Translations under genes and position numbers: made by a program
Assembly (NCBI GenBank): GCA_945882415.1
Contig: CAMCWC010000014.1
Location: 39,528 to 103,527 of the forward strand
Source of the DNA: Chthonomonas calidirosea
GTDB taxonomy: Bacteria > Armatimonadota > Fimbriimonadia > Fimbriimonadales > Fimbriimonadaceae
DNA: 64,000 nt
Reading direction: 5' to 3'
Shown here: one piece after another, positions 46,914 to 55,914 of the stretch
Layout: every line of letters begins with the position of its first letter
Numbering within the stretch: position 1 is the stretch's first letter
Notes under the pieces: model-generated
Databases searched by the model: none
What the model was told of the DNA's origin: nothing
Seen by the model: the letters and a program-made list of their open reading frames with translations, nothing else

Positions 46914-49612
46914 GCTCCCACCACCGTAATGCGGAACTCCTGAACCGACTTCTTCGCGCGGAACTTGTAGGTGTTCCCCTTATACGGCCGGAAGTTCGTC
47001 CGCGCCGTTGGATCGTAAAGCGTCACCCAGTTCGTGTATCCAATCTCCGGCGTCATCTTAATGCTGTACTCCTTCCCAGGAACAAGTTGATCAAGTTTCA
47101 AGGTGTAAATCTGCTGATTTCCGCTTCTCCGAACGTCGCGGTAAAGCGATTCCGTTCCCGCGAGCTTCGCTTGGAAGCCGCCAAAAGAAGGCGGCAAAGT
47201 CGAATCTTCCTTAGCGTCAAACCCCGCTCCCGCCGTCGAGCTCGTGGCGATGTAGCAGTCCGTCGAACCGGCCGGGCCGGAAATGTCCAGCTTCATCTGC
47301 CACTTCGCCGCTGGTGCCTTTGCTGCAGATCGACTCGGCGCAGCGCTAGCATCTCCGTTGATGCTGACCAACGCGCCCTGGCTAGATAGGCATCGCACAA
47401 AGTACGCCATCCCCGGCTGCAATGGCCCTGTAGCCCCCTTGAACGAACCCGTCTCTGGAACCCCGGAGCTCGCATCCGCCGCGCCAACGGAGAACGAAAA
47501 CACGTTCGCTCCAACAATCGTCCCGGTGGCTTCTGTCCAAGAAACTGGGAAGCCCGTGCCTGTCATCACCAACGCCCGCGTGATATCCACCGGCGTGTCA
47601 AACGGAACGGTGACCAAGTTCCAGCCTGGCTTTAGCGCCCAACTTCCGCGCTCGAGTTGTCGTCGGCCGGGAACCGCCCGATTAACCGCCCCCGGCGAGC
47701 GAAGAAGGAACCCTTGACCCGAATGGAACGCCCCAAGGTCTGGATACAGCTCATATTTCGCTTGCGATGGGTTGTATCGCGCCAAGAGCAGGTCTGCCTC
47801 GGTTATCCCAAGTAGCTTCGCTGCGCTAGAAGTCAACGGTTCGCCCGGTACCCCGACGGCGTGAATTCCGCCCCGGCCCAAAGCGACAAACGGGGAGGAA
47901 AACTCATCTGCTCGCAAATCCAGGGCGAGTTCGCCTTGCCCTTTATTCACCCGTCTCTCCAAGACCGTCGTCTCCACTCCGGTGGTGGATCGGTGAACGA
48001 CTCGGATCAGAAGCGAACGAGGCCGAAGGAAGTCATCCGTCGTCACCAAAGCGCCGAAGGCATAGTTCGTCAAGGTCGCTTCTGCGATCGGCGGCGCGGT
48101 CACATCCAGGTAGGCCCGGACCAAATACGTGCCCGCCAGCGTGAGGTTCCGCCCCGCGAACGTTCCGTAGAACGTTCTTGGCTTAACTAAGCTCGCGGTG
48201 GCAATGCTGCCAACCGGCAGATACTGCCGAACTACCTGATCCCCAACCGGAAGATCAATGTTCACTCGGTACGGCGCGCCGAGCCCGTCCGTAAAGTTCG
48301 GCCCGACACTTCCGTAAGCACCGGCGATATCCATCCGGTCGTCCTGCGCGCTGGTGCTGATTCGGTTGTTGAACGCGGTATCCCAGAAGACCGGATAGCA
48401 CGTGCCGGAAAGCAGGGTCTCATTGCCGTTCGTTTCGCGGCGGAAGTAGTGCACTTCAACGTTGAACACGCCATAGTCCGGTCCGGCCAAGCCGGTGGTG
48501 ATCGGCGTAATTTGCGACATCAGCTTCGTGCCCGCCGTGTTGTCGACCTCCAAAATGTACTGTCGCCGAACCCAGTCCTCAAAAGGCACCCCTTCAACCG
48601 TCGGCTCGCCCGGCACTCCGCGCAAGTCCTGCAAGATCGCCTTGCTGTTCGAAATGAGTAGCGCCTCACTGTTGGCAATCGCCGGATTTGCGGCTAAACG
48701 CAGGTTCAACTGCTCCGGAAAACTCGGATATTCCGCCAGAACTTTTGCCCAAACGGACCCTGCCATCCGGTATCGCAGCAAATACAACCCGCCGTAGGTG
48801 CCACCGAGTGGAAGCGCCTCTCGAACCAAGTTCGGCGCAATGAAGTCCGAGCCGCCCAGCGCGCGTTGATTGTGCCAGTCATAGAAGCCGCCGACTTCGT
48901 AGCTGTTAAACAACACTTGCTCAATAATCTCGGCGTCTGCACCGGGAAGTGCGCCGGGAGTTCGCGCCACGCGAGCAATCACCGCGCGGACCAAGCCCTC
49001 TTGGTAAGCGTCAAATGCGTATGGCGTCGTGCCCTGAAAAGCCAAGAGCACGCAGTGGAGGAAGTTGACCGCTGCCGCTTCTCGACTCAAGTAGATGGGG
49101 AATCGAATCTGCCGCTGGCCTTCGCCGTTGTTTGGCACGTAATATCCGCCCGCAATCGCATCTCGGTCCCCGATGGAAGAATCGTAGTTAATGACCGAAA
49201 CCGCCCCACCCAGCACCGGCTGCCCGTATCGCGCCACCAAAGTCGGCTTTGCCGCTTCATAGATGTCCTGCAAAAACTGTCGATACTCCGCCGGAAATGT
49301 GGAGTCGAAGCTCAAGGCCAAATCCGCGTGCTTGCTTCGGGTCGGCGTTGGCAGAACCTTGCCCTTATCCGTCAGCTCCACCCGCATGGGCATGCTGAAC
49401 GGGGTCTTGCCGCGCCAGCTCTTGGAGCGCGCTTGGGCGGTGAGGTCGGCAAATCGTTTTGCAACCTTTTTCACCGCCATATCGGTGCGCTGAGCGATGG
49501 TTTTTCGCTCTCGAATCGAACCGATCTCAACCCGCAACAGGTTGGTTTGCGCCATCGCGCAAACCGAGGTCAGCATTCCGGCTGCCAGTAGAACTCCTTT
49601 TAACCTAAACAT
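46910..49612 (-). CDS. Large secreted protein, possibly degenerate metallopeptidase-like
   Basis: 900 residues with a signal peptide (MFRLKGVLLAAGMLTSVCAMAQ). The segment NFLHCVLLAFQG...FDAYQEGLVRAVI has the spacing of a gluzincin His...Glu-Gly site, but the normal HExxH is HCVLL. If related, it is catalytically dead. The middle is beta-rich (dockerin/Ig-like). Near residues 640-700 is PGWNLVTVPFDTPVDITRAL, seen in secreted proteins of this kind. The C-terminus resembles a fibronectin/Ig fold ending FRITVVGA. Function unknown. It is cotranscribed with the lipoprotein below it. Confidence 0.75.
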   Translation of the reverse strand: MFRLKGVLLAAGMLTSVCAMAQTNLLRVEIGSIRERKTIAQRTDMAVKKVAKRFADLTAQARSKSWRGKTPFSMPMRVELTDKGKVLPTPTRSKHADLALSFDSTFPAEYRQFLQDIYEAAKPTLVARYGQPVLGGAVSVINYDSSIGDRDAIAGGYYVPNNGEGQRQIRFPIYLSREAAAVNFLHCVLLAFQGTTPYAFDAYQEGLVRAVIARVARTPGALPGADAEIIEQVLFNSYEVGGFYDWHNQRALGGSDFIAPNLVREALPLGGTYGGLYLLRYRMAGSVWAKVLAEYPSFPEQLNLRLAANPAIANSEALLISNSKAILQDLRGVPGEPTVEGVPFEDWVRRQYILEVDNTAGTKLMSQITPITTGLAGPDYGVFNVEVHYFRRETNGNETLLSGTCYPVFWDTAFNNRISTSAQDDRMDIAGAYGSVGPNFTDGLGAPYRVNIDLPVGDQVVRQYLPVGSIATASLVKPRTFYGTFAGRNLTLAGTYLVRAYLDVTAPPIAEATLTNYAFGALVTTDDFLRPRSLLIRVVHRSTTGVETTVLERRVNKGQGELALDLRADEFSSPFVALGRGGIHAVGVPGEPLTSSAAKLLGITEADLLLARYNPSQAKYELYPDLGAFHSGQGFLLRSPGAVNRAVPGRRQLERGSWALKPGWNLVTVPFDTPVDITRALVMTGTGFPVSWTEATGTIVGANVFSFSVGAADASSGVPETGSFKGATGPLQPGMAYFVRCLSSQGALVSINGDASAAPSRSAAKAPAAKWQMKLDISGPAGSTDCYIATSSTAGAGFDAKEDSTLPPSFGGFQAKLAGTESLYRDVRRSGNQQIYTLKLDQLVPGKEYSIKMTPEIGYTNWVTLYDPTARTNFRPYKGNTYKFRAKKSVQEFRITVVGA

Positions 49613-49617
49613 ACAAA

Positions 49618-49647
49618 AATAGTCCGGGACAAACGCCCCGAACTATT
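49618..49647 (-). terminator. Terminator-like hairpin between S9 peptidase and secreted protein genes
   Basis: Inverted repeat with arms AATAGT and ACTATT flanking an inner CGGG/CCCG pairing. On the minus strand it is followed by TTTTTG, as a Rho-independent terminator for the S9 peptidase gene. It ends 5 nt before the start codon of the 900-residue secreted protein, so it also sits in that gene's leader. Confidence 0.6.
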
Positions 49648-49705
49648 CTGACGACAATGTTCTGCAACCGCGTTCAACATTTCCGCAAACGCGCGGCAGA
49701 TTCCA

Positions 49706-52177
49706 TCAAGGTTTAAGGTACTTATCCAGCCAAGCCACCCATCGCGCCCATTGGTCAAGCATGGTTTCCTTCGCAATCTGCCCGTGATCCTCATAGGGAT
49801 ACACGTACAGTGCCGACGGCTTTCCGAGAGCTTCCAGTGCCGTAAACAGCCGCTCGCTGTTGATGAGCGCCGTTCCCAGGTTTTGGTCCTGCTCGCCGTG
49901 ATACATCAGCAATGCGCCGGTGAGCTGCTCCGCATAAAGAATCGGGCTCATGTTCAGATACATCTCCCGGCCCTCCCAAAGCTGCCGCTGCTCGGTCTGG
50001 AAGCCAAACGGCGTGAGCATTCGGTTGTAGTTTCCGTCGCCCGCAATGCCGCACTTGAAGAACGGCGTGTGAACCATTGCATTCACCGTGGAGAACGCAC
50101 CGTAAGAGTGTCCGCCCAGGCCAACGCGCTTTCGGTCGATCCAGCCTTTCTCGTGAAGCTCGTCCAGCACCGCGCTCAGGTTGTTCCGAAGCTGCGGAAC
50201 GTAGCTGTCGTTCTGCCGTCCAGCCGGTCCGAAGATAGGGCAATCTGGCTCAACAAGCACGTAGCCGGCGCGAAGCAAGATCGCCTTATTTCCGCCGCTG
50301 ATTTGGCTAAACAGGTTCGGGTTACGCTCGCGAAGGGTTCGGTTGTATGCCGCCTGATCAACGTATTCGTTCGGATAGAACCAGAAGAACGCGGGACGAC
50401 GGTACGCGCCCGCCTGCATCGTGACTCGAACCTGGAACTTCATTCCGTCGGCCCGGGTGACCGTGATGCTCTCGCGAACTGCGCCGGTGAGGTCGGGATT
50501 GTAGTCCTTGTTCGAGGTCAGCGCGTTGCCGTTTCGGTTGTCGGCGGTCACCAAGAAGTTGTTTGGCGGCACCGTCTTCGATTGGCGGGTGACCAAGAAC
50601 TTTGTGCCGGTGTCATCCAGAATTTGCGCCGTCTCGTAAACGTCCGTCTTGCCTTCGAAGATCCGGTCCTTCTTTGCATCGGCGAGGGCGACTCGCTCAA
50701 TGTACGGCTGGGGGCCTTGCCCTTCCTCCGTGTTTGTCTTTGTGCCGGAGACAAAGGCGAACTTGCGATCCGCGGTCATGCGGATGCGTCCGCCGGAGGT
50801 AACCAAAGCGACTCCTCCACCAAGGCCGGCCGCCGCTGGTGGTCCACCCGCTTGCGCTGCCGGGGCTGCTCCGCCGCCGGTGAACAAAGTCACGCTCGGC
50901 GTGCTCGATTTCAGCACCACGTAGTCGGTGCGAGATCGGCTGTCCACCGTCTGGCTGACGAAGAGGTCGTTCAGCGTCAAGCCAAACCGCGCGGACGAGA
51001 TTCGACCCTCGGTTTCGAAGATGTCGGTCTGGTCTTTGTCCGTGAACGGTGCCTTCCAAAGCACCAGACGGTCCTTTCGTTTTCGGTCGGCGTTCGCTGG
51101 TCCGAGTTGCAAGAAGGTCAGGGCGTCCTGCTCGGGGTGCCAGGCGATGGTCCGCTTGGAATCATCTTCCCGGGCGGGTGCCGCTTGGGCCGCAGCCGGG
51201 CCTCCGCCGCGAGGGCCGGTGGGGGCTGGCGTCGCCGCGGGGTCCGCTTCGCCCAGTCGCAGCGCTCGCTTCGAAAGCTCGATCAGTTCCTTACCGTTCT
51301 TGTCGAGCACGACTTCCCGCTCGCCAAAGCTGCTCGCCGGAACCAGGTACGAAAATGGCTTCGTCATCACCGTCGCGCGAACAAGCTGCCCGTGAGGCGA
51401 AGCCGAAAGGGTCTTCCACATCGCCGGTTTGCCGAACTTAGTCACCGGCCCGCCCGGCGTAATCACCGCCAGTTGTCCGGTCGTGAAACTCTCAAGAAGC
51501 CGCTGATCGTCTGTCGTCTTCAGCAGCGAGGCGTAAGTACGCAGGCTGTTTCGCCTGCTGTCGGCGGTTTGGATTCGTGGGCTGCTCGCCACCGCTTCGC
51601 GAGGGGCGGGCCGCTTGAATCCGTCCGGCTGAAGAACCACTGCAATTTGCCCGTTGCGGGTCCATTCCAGGTCGCCGCACAGCGTCGGCAATGCCGGAGT
51701 CTTGGTTGCCGCACTGGCTCGACCGGTCTTGGCGCTTGCCGTCCACACCTCGGTTCGGTCCTCAAAGTGGGTGAAGAAGGCGATCGTCTCGCCGTCTGGG
51801 CCCCACGCAGGATCGCTATACCGCGCGTTCTTGGGTAGCTCAATTGAGACAAATCGCTGGTTTGCGTGGTCGAAGAACCGCATTCCCGACGCGCTCCGAA
51901 CGTACGCCCCCCGCTCCCGCAGTCCACGCGTGTCGATCTGCAATCCCGCCAAATTCTCCGTCGGCACCGCCATCCGCGCCAGAGTCGGCGGGCCATCGCG
52001 GTCGACGATCAGGGAGTAGGTCCCCTGCGAGTTGAGGTTGGTGAGCGACACGTTCAACCACCAAGGCGCCATTGCCGCCTCCATGATCGACTTTGGAGGC
52101 TGAAGGTAGCTCTCCGAACTAATCGTATCCGCCCCAACCGGGCCCTGAGCAAACAGCAAAAGTGCGGCGAACGCCAT
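49706..52177 (-). CDS. Secreted S9-family prolyl-oligopeptidase-like peptidase
   Basis: 823 residues with a signal peptide (MAFAALLLFAQGPVGA). A beta-propeller region with Gly/Ala-rich low-complexity insertions (about 80-540) is followed by the alpha/beta-hydrolase domain. The triad is visible: S691 in GGHSYGAFSTV, D764 in YHGEQDQN and H798 in YPYEDHGQ. Likely a periplasmic dipeptidyl-peptidase or acylaminoacyl-peptidase-like enzyme. Upstream of it is the TPR gene on the same strand, 60 bp away. A long plus-strand open frame opposite is a composition artefact. Confidence 0.9.
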   Translation of the reverse strand: MAFAALLLFAQGPVGADTISSESYLQPPKSIMEAAMAPWWLNVSLTNLNSQGTYSLIVDRDGPPTLARMAVPTENLAGLQIDTRGLRERGAYVRSASGMRFFDHANQRFVSIELPKNARYSDPAWGPDGETIAFFTHFEDRTEVWTASAKTGRASAATKTPALPTLCGDLEWTRNGQIAVVLQPDGFKRPAPREAVASSPRIQTADSRRNSLRTYASLLKTTDDQRLLESFTTGQLAVITPGGPVTKFGKPAMWKTLSASPHGQLVRATVMTKPFSYLVPASSFGEREVVLDKNGKELIELSKRALRLGEADPAATPAPTGPRGGGPAAAQAAPAREDDSKRTIAWHPEQDALTFLQLGPANADRKRKDRLVLWKAPFTDKDQTDIFETEGRISSARFGLTLNDLFVSQTVDSRSRTDYVVLKSSTPSVTLFTGGGAAPAAQAGGPPAAAGLGGGVALVTSGGRIRMTADRKFAFVSGTKTNTEEGQGPQPYIERVALADAKKDRIFEGKTDVYETAQILDDTGTKFLVTRQSKTVPPNNFLVTADNRNGNALTSNKDYNPDLTGAVRESITVTRADGMKFQVRVTMQAGAYRRPAFFWFYPNEYVDQAAYNRTLRERNPNLFSQISGGNKAILLRAGYVLVEPDCPIFGPAGRQNDSYVPQLRNNLSAVLDELHEKGWIDRKRVGLGGHSYGAFSTVNAMVHTPFFKCGIAGDGNYNRMLTPFGFQTEQRQLWEGREMYLNMSPILYAEQLTGALLMYHGEQDQNLGTALINSERLFTALEALGKPSALYVYPYEDHGQIAKETMLDQWARWVAWLDKYLKP

Positions 52178-52237
52178 TTGCGATGCATACCCGATTGAGG
52201 AAGGTGGTGTGGGTGGGTTGCCTCGGTTGCTTAGATA

Positions 52238-54037
52238 TCACGGAGTGGACAATTCATATCTGGTGGCTATCGCATATTCTCGAATCGCAAGAAGAAACTG
52301 CTGGTCAGGGTGCCGGGCCACGAGAACATTCATGCGATCCAGAGCCCGCGAGGCAAGATTATGATCATGGCTGACGTTAGCTAACCGCACCGCACTCAAA
52401 CACCAATCAGCGATTGCTAGTGGTTGATCCTCACCGACTACGTCAAGGACGTTTTGGGCATATTGAAGTGATCGTTGGAAGGCGTGCTTGGCACCTTCGA
52501 AGTCTTCATGCATCCGTAGAATGGTTCCAATTTTTTCTAAAGCAATCGAAACATCTCGCAATGTCTGTGGATGATGTTCGCCAACAATGCTGAGCATTTG
52601 TTCGGAAAGACTAAGGGCCCTGCGAAACCGGTTTAGGGCTCCTTCCGTGTCTCCATGTGCTTGCAAAATATCTCCGATATTTTCTAAGACTATCGAGATA
52701 TCTCTGAGCTCTCGAGGCTGTTGATGCCCAACTATGTTAAGGAGTTCTTCGGCGCGTTTCAGTATTTCCTGATACAGCTCAAGTGCTGCTTCAAATTCTC
52801 CAGCACCTTTCAAGATGCTCGCAATTCTTTCTAATGAAAGGCAGACGTCTCGGATAGCTTGTGGCTGCTCTTCTCCGACAAGCTTCAGAACCTTTTCGGA
52901 GAATTTAAGCGACGTCTGGAATCGATGAAGTGCTCCTTCTGCATCTCCTTGGGCCAGCAAAACACCTCCGATTTTTGCAGAAGCGATCGAGACATCCCTG
53001 AGTACTTGTGGTTGACCATCTCCAATCAAATTAATGATTTTGTCCGACAACATTAGTGATTCCTGATATTCATGTAGCGCTTCGTTCAAGTCACCCCGTG
53101 ACTGTAAAACATCTCCAATCCTCAAGTGTGCAATTGAGACATCTCTTAGCGTCTGCGAATTTTCACGGCCCGTGATACTAAGAAAAGTTTCGCTGATTTG
53201 AAGAAGTCTTTCGAACTTTTCCTGGGCTGAGTTCAAAGCGCCTTTCTCCAGAAGTAGGGCTCCTGTTTTGTCTAAGGAAACAGCAATTTGTCGAAGAGCC
53301 TCTGGGTTTTCGGGACCTACGATTTGGATAACCTTTTCTCGGATCCGTAGCGCTCTCTGAAATCGTTCCATTGCTTTTGGCAAGTCCCCTTGTACCTTCA
53401 GGATGTCTCCAATCCTATCAAGAGCGGCAGCAACATCTCGAAGCGTAGCGGGATCTACTGGCCCACCGACTTCGAGGGCTCGTTCGAAGAGGGCCAAACT
53501 CTCGCCGTAGTCAGCACCAGCAAGCTGCATTTGTCCGCGGCGCTCGCGCCAAGTACCACGTGTGAGCACCCACCAGCCGACGGTGGTGAGCGCGGCTGAG
53601 TGTCTACCTGAACCACTCCTTAGCCGCTCCCACCCAGGTTCAGAGGCTATTAGTATTCGTTCTGCTTCCCGCACATTAATCGTTGTACCATCCTCAATTA
53701 GATCAAAGGCGGTGACCCAAACCGAGGCTAGTTCTCTCGTTAGTTTCAATCGTTCTGTTGTCGAGAGTTCAACTTGATCTGCAATGAAAGCACTTAGTTC
53801 ACCGGCAATTACAGAGTCCGCCAAAACGCCAAAGTTCTCGGACGTCGCACTTAACGTTTTCACGAACTCTGCGCCTCCGCGTGCCTGGTTCTGTACAATT
53901 ATTCTCTGTACTACTAACGGAAATCCCGCAAAGTTCTCTAGTACAAATGCGCGAAAAGGTTCTTCAGATAGCGATGCTGGAATAGATCGGCCAAGAAACT
54001 CTAACCAACGGAGCTGTTCATCCTTCTTAGGCGTCAT
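52238..54037 (-). CDS. TPR-repeat protein (candidate sensor of the STAND module)
   Basis: 599 residues, no signal or membrane segment. Residues 1-198 form a helical head without a recognised domain. Residues 199-541 are seven tandem 49-residue tetratricopeptide-type repeats with a strong consensus (LRDVSI, KIGDIL, GDxEGAL, SLxxSE, IVGxxQP), and an eighth decayed unit follows. The ATG at 54037 has a GGGAG ribosome site and overlaps the STAND gene by 11 bp, so the two are probably coupled. Codons use more A/T at third positions than flanking genes, a sign of transfer. A protein-binding scaffold or ligand sensor is the likely role. Confidence 0.88.
   Translation of the reverse strand: MTPKKDEQLRWLEFLGRSIPASLSEEPFRAFVLENFAGFPLVVQRIIVQNQARGGAEFVKTLSATSENFGVLADSVIAGELSAFIADQVELSTTERLKLTRELASVWVTAFDLIEDGTTINVREAERILIASEPGWERLRSGSGRHSAALTTVGWWVLTRGTWRERRGQMQLAGADYGESLALFERALEVGGPVDPATLRDVAAALDRIGDILKVQGDLPKAMERFQRALRIREKVIQIVGPENPEALRQIAVSLDKTGALLLEKGALNSAQEKFERLLQISETFLSITGRENSQTLRDVSIAHLRIGDVLQSRGDLNEALHEYQESLMLSDKIINLIGDGQPQVLRDVSIASAKIGGVLLAQGDAEGALHRFQTSLKFSEKVLKLVGEEQPQAIRDVCLSLERIASILKGAGEFEAALELYQEILKRAEELLNIVGHQQPRELRDISIVLENIGDILQAHGDTEGALNRFRRALSLSEQMLSIVGEHHPQTLRDVSIALEKIGTILRMHEDFEGAKHAFQRSLQYAQNVLDVVGEDQPLAIADWCLSAVRLANVSHDHNLASRALDRMNVLVARHPDQQFLLAIREYAIATRYELSTP
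52415..53443 (-). repeat. Seven 147-bp in-frame repeats in the TPR gene
   Basis: Each unit encodes 49 residues beginning with (L/I)R(D/Q). All seven have exactly the same length, without indels. They differ at many positions, so they are not recent exact duplications. Confidence 0.85.
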
Positions 54038-55829
54038 TCTTTCTCTCCCTTGGCACTGATTTAATTGCGTCATGGAACAACTCGATCGTTTCACCTTCTA
54101 TTTGTTCCGCTGGGGAATCGCCGATCAGGCTGGCGCCATTGAGCCGTGCTCGAATGAGCGCCTCCGCTAAGGGATCCGGCTCAAGGTAGTCCCTGTCTTC
54201 CAGCGTATGCGAAGCCATCTTGCGAACTTTCGCTCGGTCCGCGCCTCGCACCGATGCTGAATCCGATGGAACCGAGCCCATTATGCAAGCCCCAGTCAGC
54301 GCGTTAATCTCTACTTGCCCGGCTTTAATCTCAGTGCTCCAAATCCGAGCTTCGCGCTTGAGTACGAATCCTTCAAGCACATCTGTGCTCCAATCGTTTA
54401 GTTTTGCCGGATCGAAAGAACTTCCTTCCGCCTGTTCGACGTATGCCAGGGCCGCAATCCCGGCGTAGAGCGGTCGAAGCTTCCGCCGGTCGAACTCAGC
54501 AGATGTGAAAACCTCCAGCAACTTTTCGTCCGGGTACGCGACGCGGCGAGCGCTCAGATTAAACACCGCCAGCCGAAACATCTCTAAAAACTGCTCGGGT
54601 GAAACCGGCTCCAGTCGTCTTGCCCGAGAAATGGGTCGCGATAAGGATGAGACGCAACTAAAGTCCGCGTCAGTGGAGGCGTCTCCTTCGCCATGGATGA
54701 ACCTCGCGAAGTCGAGACTTTCCAGGTACCGGCGGTCCAAGAGCAAAACCCTCACCGGAAACTTGTATTGTCCCTTGTTTGTCTGCATGACCCTGAGTAC
54801 GGGGCCAATTCTGCTCGCCGCAGATTCCGCGTAATCGAAAATGAATATTGTCGGCCCGCTCGGCCGCCACTGATCCATCTGCGGCGGAAACCCATTCTGA
54901 ACAAATCCGCCTTGCCAGCCGAGAGCGAGCGATTGGTAGAGCCATTCCAGCGCAAGCCGTGATTTACCGAGCCCGCCGTCCCCGTGCCAAATCCAGTAAA
55001 GGAAGTTCTCCTCATGATCCCGAAACTCCCCAAGGCTTTTCAGTTCTGCCTCCCTCCCAACCAATCGGGGCACCAGCCGCTCGGCGCACCGTAAACGGGA
55101 AATCTGCGCTTTGCGGTCGTTGTACCGCGATCCTTCTGGAACCGGAATCACCACGGTCGGTTGAACCCCTAACTTTTGCAGAATCTCATCCAGCGAACTA
55201 AAGAGAGTGCGGTTCGTCCCGGGCACCAGCCGCTTGATCTGCGCATCCAGTCCGCGTCGCACCTCTGGCGAAATATCCTTGGGCAGCCGACTATAGTTTG
55301 CAAGCACTCTCAACGAAAGCCTCCGCTCTTCTGGCTCGCCGATGGTATCCAGAATCGGGCTTATCGCAGAATCGATGGCCTGGTCGTTTTCGCCGTCCTC
55401 GACGAAATATGTTGGGATGAGCTTGATCATACGATCTGCTTCAATGCCTGACAAGCGACCAGCATCGCGCTCTGTTTCCACCCAAGTTTGAAACCTCACG
55501 CGCGCGCCTTCCGCTGAAAGCTGGTTCTGTTGGATGTCTTGAACCGTTTCCAGAATCTTGTTCAGTCGAGTTTCGAGAGCGTCCGCTTCGTTCGCCTCCG
55601 CCGGTCCCGTAACCCCCCGAACTACCGCCAGCGTCGCGAGCCCGAGCCCCAATCCGATAACGGGACCTTTTCCGCTGCAACCCTCGCAGATTTTGTTAAA
55701 GACGTCTGCTGGCAACGTGGTCTGCAGGAGTGCCTTTCCAGTACTCGCCAAGTCGCTTCCCGCCCCGGCAATCGCGACTGCCTCAGCGGCGTTCTTGAGC
55801 TTAAAAATCGACCGGATGGCGTCCTTCAT
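54027..55829 (-). CDS. STAND-type NTPase with predicted N-terminal membrane segment
   Basis: 600 residues. The N-terminal region (1-100) has a hydrophobic Gly/Leu helix (about 55-72, PVIGLGLGLATLAVV) and no recognised effector. A helical linker follows. The P-loop NTPase domain starts about residue 250: LVGREAELKSLGEFRDH, Walker A GDGGLGKS (283-290), Walker B TIFIFDYAES with D332, and the arginine motif VRVLLLDRR. The DYAE Walker B plus LLLDR is typical of STAND ATPases of immunity and signalling. The C-terminal winged-helix and tail lack TPRs. The repeats are on the overlapping downstream gene, so sensor and switch are split. Effector type is unknown; membrane disruption is a possibility by inference. 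Confidence 0.85.
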   Translation of the reverse strand: MKDAIRSIFKLKNAAEAVAIAGAGSDLASTGKALLQTTLPADVFNKICEGCSGKGPVIGLGLGLATLAVVRGVTGPAEANEADALETRLNKILETVQDIQQNQLSAEGARVRFQTWVETERDAGRLSGIEADRMIKLIPTYFVEDGENDQAIDSAISPILDTIGEPEERRLSLRVLANYSRLPKDISPEVRRGLDAQIKRLVPGTNRTLFSSLDEILQKLGVQPTVVIPVPEGSRYNDRKAQISRLRCAERLVPRLVGREAELKSLGEFRDHEENFLYWIWHGDGGLGKSRLALEWLYQSLALGWQGGFVQNGFPPQMDQWRPSGPTIFIFDYAESAASRIGPVLRVMQTNKGQYKFPVRVLLLDRRYLESLDFARFIHGEGDASTDADFSCVSSLSRPISRARRLEPVSPEQFLEMFRLAVFNLSARRVAYPDEKLLEVFTSAEFDRRKLRPLYAGIAALAYVEQAEGSSFDPAKLNDWSTDVLEGFVLKREARIWSTEIKAGQVEINALTGACIMGSVPSDSASVRGADRAKVRKMASHTLEDRDYLEPDPLAEALIRARLNGASLIGDSPAEQIEGETIELFHDAIKSVPRERKNDA

Positions 55830-55833
55830 GACC

Positions 55834-55848
55834 GGCTACATCTTAGCC
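55834..55848 (-). promoter_or_regulatory. Small hairpin before the STAND start codon
   Basis: GGCTA, AGATG, TAGCC on the minus strand, 4 nt before the ATG. It occupies the place of a ribosome site, and no Shine-Dalgarno is visible, which suggests low or controlled translation. Confidence 0.3.
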
Positions 55849-55914
55849 GATGCAAACTTCGGGCGGGGTCTGCTGGCACCGTTGAGTCTCGGTCGTAACG
55901 TTTGTTCGCAGGAA

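Noticed and set aside
49751..51838. 695-codon plus-strand open frame opposite the S9 peptidase
   Set aside because: It is the antisense of a gene with clear catalytic motifs and a signal peptide, has no protein family pattern, and is explained by GC-rich codon composition.
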